Shown piece by piece: positions 52,801-61,800 of a stretch of DNA of 64,000 nt. Both the position numbers and the translations under genes were made by a program. The notes beneath the pieces were generated by a model. It saw only the letters and a program-made list of their open reading frames with translations. It made no database searches and was not told where the DNA came from. The stretch comes from Gnetum montanum. Taxonomy: Eukaryota > Streptophyta > Gnetopsida > Gnetales > Gnetaceae. How positions within the stretch are numbered: position 1 is the first letter of the stretch; each line of letters opens with the position of its first letter. The stretch covers positions 403,298 to 467,297 of the forward strand of contig MNCI01004181.1 in the NCBI GenBank assembly GCA_015680685.1, in the 5' to 3' direction.

Positions 52801-55800
52801 CCTACCCACCCCCTCCTTTTCACCTTGATCCAACCACTTGCATCAACTAGCATAGCAACCTCACATGCCTTAGCCCAATAGACTACCATTTTGTAGCCTA
52901 ACTTACCAAGAAACCGGGGGGGGGGGGGGGGGGNNCAGGCATCCCCCATGAGAAAAAAGGGGGAGGGGGGAGAGGGAAACCAAACGGCCAAGATTCACAA
53001 CAATGAAAACCACATCACAAAAAGGCTAGATCAGCCAACCGGGGCATAGTGGGAACTATAGCCTGGTGCTACGGGTGTGTCTGTAGTCTATGACATGCGT
53101 AGTGTGGGCGCTCGAGGGTGTGGAAAATATCCAACATGTTACAGTACAATTTAGAATCCACAAAACTGGTGGCCTGTTGAATAGCTTGCATGGCCACCTC
53201 CTGCCAATTCCGCTCCTTGACCGATGCTCCCTCATCCAGGTGGAAACGCGCGGACGTCCAACAAATGTGTCGCAGGCCCAAACCCTGACAACCCAAGCAA
53301 ATCCGACTGAGAGGGTTGAGGCAATGACGACCCCAAGGGGTGGGGACCCGATCCCAGCCCTACCTACAGTTGCACCCCTATTGCCCCCTACCAACGGGCC
53401 ATAATAAGCCTGGAATGGCACCCCCTCTTCTGCTATTGTAAAACAACCATAAAAAAGCGAGGTAGATTAACCTTAATCCCCAACTTCAGGCATTTGAGAA
53501 ATGCAAAGTGGATGCCCTAGAGCTTGGACCTGTTTCTAGACTGTACAAAAAATCGGTCCATTAGTTCAGCAACCCAAGCCCAAACAAGTGGCAGGGTGGA
53601 TTTGGGCACTTGCCTACTCTACGTGCGTGACACCAACCCAATGAAAAACATGTCAACATCCTGTAGCCCTTGAGTAGTGGGCAAGATGACTTTGCCCTCC
53701 TCCTGGGCACCTAGACATCTAGCAATCATGGATTCCATGAGAATAATTTCGACACCTCGGAAAAATGTGTGGTCCTCCTACTAGTTGGTATAGAAGGTGT
53801 CATCCGAAAGGGCCGAGTTGCCCACCAGCTGCAGTAGGACATTACTGCAGCTGCAATGCTCCACCATTCCCCACAACTCAGGGTTGTCCTGGAATGCCAC
53901 ACAGTCAGGCTCATAGGTCGGCCTAACCCCCATTGCTACATCAATTTCTTTCCACGCAGCCGTGACCCATGAAACCACCTGCATAGGGGGGCAACCGGCA
54001 TTGTTGGAAAACTTTATGGTTGCAGATTTTCCACACTAGCCATAAAAGCAAGGTGGCTCAGGAATTACAAGACAACATTGTCGAGGGAGGCCAACCCATT
54101 GTGTGCCACGTGGCATGCATGTAAACACATTGGAAGGAAAAGTGCAGGATGGTCTCGGGCATAGTCCCGCATAGTGGGCAGGTGTCATTGATATCAAGGT
54201 CACACCTTTGTAAATTCGCCCGTACTGGTAATGCATTACTTTCCAGCATCCATAAAAAGACTTTAATTTTCTCAAGCAAACGCCCCTACCATATCTGATT
54301 CCATCCTGGCACCAGTGGATACATGGCCGATAACAGGTGGCACGACTCACATTCCAACCACCCCCACAACTACATTTGCATTACATGGCTACAAAGTGTA
54401 TGCCATGGCCTCGAGTCATGCACCCCTGACTGCCATCGAACGTACTTGGCATTCATGATCCTTATCCACTAGGTCGTCTCTTCATTTTGGCAGGTGAAAC
54501 AAAGTAGTAGTTGTTGCTGACCAAGCATCAGTTCATCTTCGAATTTCAAAATCCCCAAACCCCCCGCAAATCAAGGGTGCGTGATCTAGTCCCAGCTGGC
54601 CAGGTGCAACTTGCACCTCCTTGCCCCCCAACCACACAGTGACATATGAGCTTGTCTATAGCCTAATTTACAGCATGCGGGGGGTGGGGAGGGGTGAGGG
54701 GGGGTAGCAACAATAGCCACGAAACAAGTCATTGCCACCAACACCCCTGATGCCAAAACCAACCACCCTTTACGAGTAAGAAAATGGCTTGCCCAGTTTT
54801 CAATTCGAGTCTTGATTTTTTCGAAAATCGCCCCCCAATATATACAATGACCCCAATGGAATAGCAGGATGCCCAGGTAGGAGTCCCAGATCATTCCATA
54901 AGGAACCCCCAGGATTTGCGAAACCCAATCTTTCACCTAAGTGTCCACATTGAGGAAGTGTGCCGTTGACTTTGCACAGTTTATCACCACGCCAAGCTCA
55001 ACAGCCATCCAGGTAAGTGCTAGATTAATGCCACGTGCTTGTGGGACCCCAACCCGATTGAGCAATATCATGTAATCAACATAATGTTCAACCAAACATT
55101 CCACCCCAACAATTTTCAGGCCTCCTACGTCGGCAGCCTTGCAATAATATTGCAAAAGGTCTATACTGATAATAACAGGTAATGGCAAAAGGTGGTATCC
55201 CTACTGTAATCCCCTGCCTGGGGACGAGAGTCCCCATAGTTGTTGCACCCCCCTCCCCCCCTCACATCGAAGGAGAAGCCAACCGAAGATTGCAGGTGAA
55301 TGTAGAGCTGAATAAAACCTAGGTCAAAGCCTTTTTGCCGCATCATGGCGGCAAGTGCCTCCCAGCTAATTGTATCATAAGCCTTGGTGATGTCTAATTT
55401 GAGGCATAGCCCAAGGAACTTCGAAAGACGAACTGCATCAGGAGGACCTGGTCCTACAAGGTTTGGCCCTAAACAAACCCCATTTGATTAACCTTGACCA
55501 ATTTGGACATGAGGGGAGCTAACCTTCGCACAATCATCTGAGAGAAAATATAGATCAAGATGTTGCAAACCCCAATGGGTTGAAAATGTTTTGGGGAGGA
55601 CGCATTAGCACGTTTGGGAATGCACATGATTTGGGAGCAGTTGAGCTCTCGGCGGACCTGCCTCTTGTCCAACATTAGATTGAAGGTGTCCAAGATGTTG
55701 GGTCCCATAATATCAAGGAAAGTTTTGAAGAATTTGAGACTCCAACCATCCAGCCTAGGCACTTTCACTCCATGCATGGTCCCAATCGTTGTTGTTAGTT

Positions 55801-58800
55801 CCTGCCAGGAAAATGGGGTTAGCAGTCTAGCATTATCCTCATCGTTCAACACCCGCGAAACCCAAATAGACACGGGCACTATGGGCCACTTTGTCTAGAT
55901 CATCTCCCAATAGCGTGCCAGTTCTATAGCCATGTCCTTCGAATCATTGACTATCTCTCCCATGTTAGTCTCCAGCCCATGTCGTTGGCTCCACCCATGT
56001 GTCTTAGTTGCAACTAAGAAGAATTTTGTCTATCCATCCCCCTCCGCGATCATTGTTTCCAATAGGTTTCCTCTTCCAAGTCCAATGCCTGTAGTTGCAT
56101 TAGAAGATTTTGTTCCTCGTCTTGCAAGTCCTCCCTAGCTTCTTGTTGGGATTGCACTTGGGCCAATCAGATCTGAAGGGTTGTACGGCCTGTCGGGAAT
56201 GAAAACTTGTCCTCCACAGGTAAGGATCTGAAGGGTTTTCAATGTCAGGTTGTTTTCTTCAATGTTATTTCACATCCACTTCAATTCATGGTTGTCACTA
56301 ATTGCCCCAACAAGTGGCATCACAACTCAATTTAGAGCACCGCTTTTGTTAACAAATGAAATTATTTCTTCAATGGCAAGGCTATGATAATTTGCAACAG
56401 TATCTGCTACAAAATTTTTGAATATATTTACTTTTACTTGCCTATGCTGCAAAACTCCTAACATGAAGCAGTTGCTTCTCTTAGGATGGTAAGTCTTGAG
56501 GTACAGCAGATGGTTTGGCTACAAAGCTACAAAATCTTGTAATAAATTAAAGGGATTGGTTGGGATGCAAAAGCCCTACAACACATCAGGTGGTTTAGCT
56601 AGGATGATGCAAAAGCTTGCAATGGAATGAAAAAGCAAGTGCTTTTACCAAACGTGAAATTCATCTGGCTCAGTGGCATAAGTAGTTTGATTAGGCTTGG
56701 ATCATGAATGTCCATTTGCATGCTTTGAAAAGAGTCAGGTCATTAGTGGTGTACAGACAGAATGCATTGCAAAACAATGTCTAGGTTTTAGGGAAAAGCA
56801 AAATTGTAGCTAGCAATTATGTGACTAATAAGTGGTGTTTACAAGTAGTTAGGAGCCAGATGATTACACAAAGCTTTCCACAAAGAAACATAAATTATGG
56901 TTGTACAGATTGTAGAACTTGTACTAAAAGTATCATCACCTGGAGCCACGGTGCTCATCCCATTAAGCGAGGTCCTAGGAGGGTTGGTAGGTGAGTGAAA
57001 GCCTAACCTCTTCAAGTTGTTGTGCCTAGGCTTGAACCCAAGCCTTCAACTTGAGAAACGAAACAAGCACCTTAGCATCACTCCAAATGATGGTCCCTAA
57101 TTGTAGAACTTGCACTAGATTTTAAAAAATTAAAGAATGCCATTTTATATTTGTTGCTTCAATGAGAAGAAAAAAACTATTTAAGGATATTTTTTAAGGA
57201 AATTCTAGAGAAATTTCCCCTTTCTATTTTGATCTTCTTGTTTGCTGCTAGATGTGATAGTTTCCTAGGGCTAATTGCAAGCTAATGTTTGCATAAAGAA
57301 ATATAAGTACCTGATGGTGCAATGAGCACATCCTCCTCACCTACCTCCCTCTAATCTTAGTAACTGCTGGTTAGAAGTGACATAAGATGCAGCAATATAA
57401 ATTTCTGCAGTCAATAAAGACTTTGTGTCGGTTGAAAAAAGTTGTGAGACTGGACAGTATACAATCATCTTCAAGCCCCCAACTGTGGCTTCTGGTTAAT
57501 GAAAACATCCTTGGCAAATTATTTGCAGCAGTTTATCTTTCATAAATCCAAGAATTTCATCTCTAACAATAAAATACAAATGCCCCCAACAAATCCTATT
57601 AACATTTTATTTCAATCCTAAAAGGCTAATGGCAGGAACAAAATTCCATCATGTTACTCCATGCCACTGTGATTGGATGATTGGCGACATAATTCTGGAA
57701 TCTAGTGCATAACTTGCAGCTACGTACGTGGCAAAATATTTGCTTTCATTCTTAAGACCCAGCACAGAATTTACAGGGCTTTCAACTAAGGGTGTGATGA
57801 CGTTTTTTTCTTTTTCTTTTGGAAGATTCAATGTTTTGTTTGTAATTAGGTTTCAAAGGAGATGGAGTATTCTTGAGGATTACTAGCAGCACGATGGAGT
57901 TTCCCACATATTGTTAGTGAAAAATGGCGTTTTTTGCATGTCATTGGTGGCAGATGGAGTTTTATTGATTGCTGAATGTGCAAGAAAAAGGCTCTCCACT
58001 ACGTTTGCAACACAATGGTAAGGGTTGCAGGAAAGGTTTTATTGTTGATTTGCAGATGGAAGACTTTATATCGGTTTTCAATTATCTAGCAAAAGAAAAG
58101 CATTTGTAGAAGCAACATGGCTTCAAGAAGACATTAATGAAAAGGATGTTGAAAATAAGGAATTACTAGATTTAAGCAGTTAAATGGAGAGCCTCATACA
58201 ATTTAATTTTAAAGGATAATTAAGTGGCAGCAAAGATGGACAAGCTTCAGCCAGGAAAGAGATGGATATCAAAATTGTCATATGAACAGCCATGTTTTGC
58301 AGAGACAGTTGCAGCAGTTACAATTTTAGAAGTTTCTAGACATAGTCGAGAAACCATGACTACGCTCCTCTGTTTTGTAGTGCATCAAGCAAGCTAATCC
58401 TAGTTCCTAGAGTCAGCCAATTCTAAAATATCTTTGCAAGCTGTTTTAGCAATCCACTGAACAAGACTTCGTACATGATGAACGCTATTATTGATGGCAG
58501 GCCAAGGAAATCAAGTATTTACATGATTAAGGCGTTAATAGTCTAAATAACAACAGATCTTTGTCTTTAGCAGATGAAGACGGTCACCCCTTGGCAAAAG
58601 AGTTAAGCAAGTGGGGTCTTGGTCCAACTATCTGAAACCTATAAGAGAAGAATGAGGGACAGACAGGTCTCAGTTTTGTGCTTAAAAGGAAAAAAAAAAG
58701 AAAAAGAAAAGAAAGAAAAGTCTTTGCTTTGCAGATGTACCATCTCAACTTTGAAGGTAATAGCCAATTCTGAAGGCAATAAAGTTACAGCTGCAAAATT

Positions 58801-61800
58801 GAAGGAATTTTCTGTTGAGGCATCATTTCTCTGCCATGTGTCATTAGCAGTAATGATATTTGGAGATTTAGATTAAAAATGTGTTTGCATTCTATATGCA
58901 AACGGATCAAAGTTGTTTAATAACTTGCATTTTGTTAGAATTAGCTGCACTATTACGTTATCCATCACATTTGTTTTGCACTGCTTCTAGAAGCATGTAT
59001 CATGTTGTTTGACATTTTAGCAATTATCTAGTATACATAATTAATTTGTGGGCTTTTATACAGAAAATGATTATAGCATGAGCGTCATCTATCTCTTTCT
59101 TCAATGTTGGAACATTACATGGTTGTAGATTTTGTTGAAAATCTGAACTTTTAACTATACATTATATCTTTTCTTGCATACTTGGCATATGAAATTACGT
59201 TTGCAGCATTTTCCACACGATTTTATAGGGAATGGATGAAATCACATGGAAGCTTTTAGACCTTTACTAATGATCTCTTGTTCTTGAATGAATCTAAATT
59301 ACTTTGAAATGTACAAATTGATATTGGTCAAATTTTGATAATTATTACAAACTAAAATATATGTATGCGTCACTACTTTGTTTCACAAACTAAATGGTAC
59401 ATGTTGGAAATGCAGACATGCATCAATCATCAGCATCATCTTCATGCCTTTATCCCAATATAGAGTAACCTATTAAGGTAGACAACTGGCTCGATGATAA
59501 TTTTGTATGGCCGTCTACTTGATCCCATGGTCCCCGAATGCATATTTCTACGGTACCCCTAGGTGCAATGTATCCCAACAGAGACACTTTGGAATCAAAC
59601 CTGTGACTTGCAGATCCCTAAGCCATATGCTCTAAACAAGTGAGCTGTGCCCCACTGACACATGCATTAACATTGTCTGTCTCTATAGGTTTCTTTACCT
59701 ATTGCAAATGGTTGTAAATATAGTATTTTCTTTCCTGATTTTTGAACGTTTCTGGATCATAGAGTAATGTTTGAATACATGCTGCAGATGGTTTCTGCAT
59801 CCGCAGAATTCATCTAGGACAACGTCAATGATGACCATGTTTCAACCATGTTCACAAATGATTCTGGGAACCGTTTCCATACTGGTAACATCAAAGATGA
59901 AAATGTTGTTGGCAATCTGTTTCAGTGGATCACTGGTAATGCATGAACATGTTCCTACTATCCTTGCATGTATTTGTTTTTTTAAAAACATCTATGAATT
60001 ATCAATCAAAACATTTGTGGTAAACAGGACACAGAGAGAGGACCTTAATAACACCACGGCAAAACAGCATTTCTACTACTTCTTTTACAATGGGAAGGAG
60101 CCCAGCATGGTGAACACCAATTCCCCGTTGAAGTAAATTTCGCACTCTTAACACCTGTATAAAAATTAAAATGAGCAATCTAAACCATGACAATAACCAA
60201 CACGTCTCTAGCAGACTCAGGAAACATTTCTTTGCATATTACCTGTGGTAATTTTTGATCAGAATCCTTTAACCTTGAAAACGCCTTATCACAGAAAACT
60301 TTTATTTCATGCTGCTCTGACGAACTTGTAAGGTCTGAAACAGTCAAGCTATTGGCTGCCTGATCACAACGGTTCTTGGAAAAGCAAAAAACTACAACCT
60401 AGAAACATACATATATGTCACAACCTCAAATTCCATGAAAACAAATTGTCTAGATAAAAGACTGACACATATTGCATTACAACATTCTAATAAATAGCAA
60501 GTGAAACCCAGAATACAAAGAGAACATAAAATGTTTTACAGCTGTGAGTAAACATACCGGTAGCAATCCTTTCCTTTTAAGATTTCTTACAAATGCATCC
60601 AATTGAGAAGCCTCAGCTCTCCATGGAACTGAATTGGCACGTTGTGAAGCACCATTTGCAGCCTGCCCTCCTACATGATGTCCTGGAAACTTCTGTTGAT
60701 GAGGATGTTGAGGATGTCCAGCTGCATTGCGCCCTGGTCCCAATTTACTGCTATTCTTGCGCTTATAAGTATCTTTTGCAGCCTTCACTCCAGATGGCAA
60801 AAACATTTCCTTTTCACATATTTTATAAAGATCTCCAGAATAATACAAATAATGCTCCAATGGAACAGGCCTCTTGGTTGTCCTAATTACAAATACAATG
60901 ACCATTATAAATACCGCGATAACACTAGGTTCAAAATATGAAAAAATTATTTCTTCAGGTTTAAATAACATGAAGATTAAATAGTTCATACATCTGAAAC
61001 TTTATATCTGATAAAACAGGAGTTAAAGCAGAGGCAGCAGTTTGCAAGCGTTCGAACAGAATAGACTGAATGTTACAGCACAGAAGGGGGTGACTTTGGA
61101 GAAAGGGGCATGGTTGGATAAACAATGCAAAGGTCCTGACAGAAAGCAGGGTGACATTGGCAGGCGGCTGCTTTTTCAGGGTGTTAATGGAGGTCAAGTG
61201 CACCCTCTTCTCAGGCTAAGGAGTGGAAAACTCTTGCTTTAACGTTCCTGATCTTCACTGTAAAGCTATCGAATAACAGTTTGCTTTTTGATCTTAAGAG
61301 AGCTGTTTCTAGTGGAGCTAGACTTCGTATTGAGCAGATTTGAAACAAGGCTGAAATGAGGTGAACTGGAACTTTGTCAGTTTTTCGGTTTGTATTCAAG
61401 CATCACAGAGTAGACATATGGTTTGGAATAGAAATTCCAATTGAACATTATGACTTAATTAATCTAACATTTTCAAGTTGGAATATGAATGCAAATATAT
61501 TTATATTCTACTATGGAACTGTTATTGTAACAAATCTGTCATGGTTGTTCTTGATTTCGTGACGTCATGAGTTCTTTAAAATATCTATACTTCTTTTCTC
61601 TATTGGGTATTTATGCTGGCTAATAATTCACAACCTCTTCGGATAGTTCCAACTCTTCATCAGTTTCTTAACACTTAGTTTTAATAAGATGCTTCTTATG
61701 ATGAATTCAATCGCTCATGGCAATTAATATCCTGGCATGATTAAATATACATTGTTATCTCACTTAATGACTAAATTTTCTCATGACTATAACCTTGACA

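Larger units (their letters stand above)
49020..52990 (-). mobile_element. LINE copy B, RT deleted, minus strand
   Basis: High to low: ORF1 C-terminal part (52991-52512, [17 protein letters not shown] in common with LINE D), endonuclease (about 52350-51550, beginning with a [14 protein letters not shown] start), a post-endonuclease helix region (51540-51200), then directly zf-RVT (51060-50930, CPSC...HHFAFEC). The conserved downstream region (50905-50210), coiled coil (49969-49670), tail motif (49600-49380) and 3' UTR follow. A T-run at 49022-49028 marks the 3' end. The RT domain is missing, deleted between about 51200 and 51100. Poly-G with Ns lies at 52916-52935. Confidence 0.75.
53040..56215 (-). 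mobile_element. LINE copy A, 5'-truncated, minus strand
   Basis: High to low: a post-endonuclease helix segment (56215-55950), reverse transcriptase (55879-54937), a connector (54936-54586), zf-RVT (54279-54058), a conserved downstream region (53984-53500), then [12 protein letters not shown] and the tail motif (53421-53056). It lacks ORF1, endonuclease and most of the 3' UTR. It abuts LINE B in the same orientation. No target-site duplication was found. The first RT stretch is 136 codons open, but the active site box is YVDY. Confidence 0.75.
56216..60043. other. SKI2 intron remainder with SINE-like heads
   Basis: The 5' portion of the 11.7-kb intron. Besides two tRNA-like SINE heads (57030-57085 and 59591-59646) I see no coding element. 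The 58630-58876 open frame is Lys-rich and looks like chance. Confidence 0.45.

Noticed and set aside
49000-56300. Target-site duplication around the LINE A/B pair
   Set aside because: I compared the flank at 49000-49020 with sequence near 56200-56360 and found only weak AT-rich similarity.
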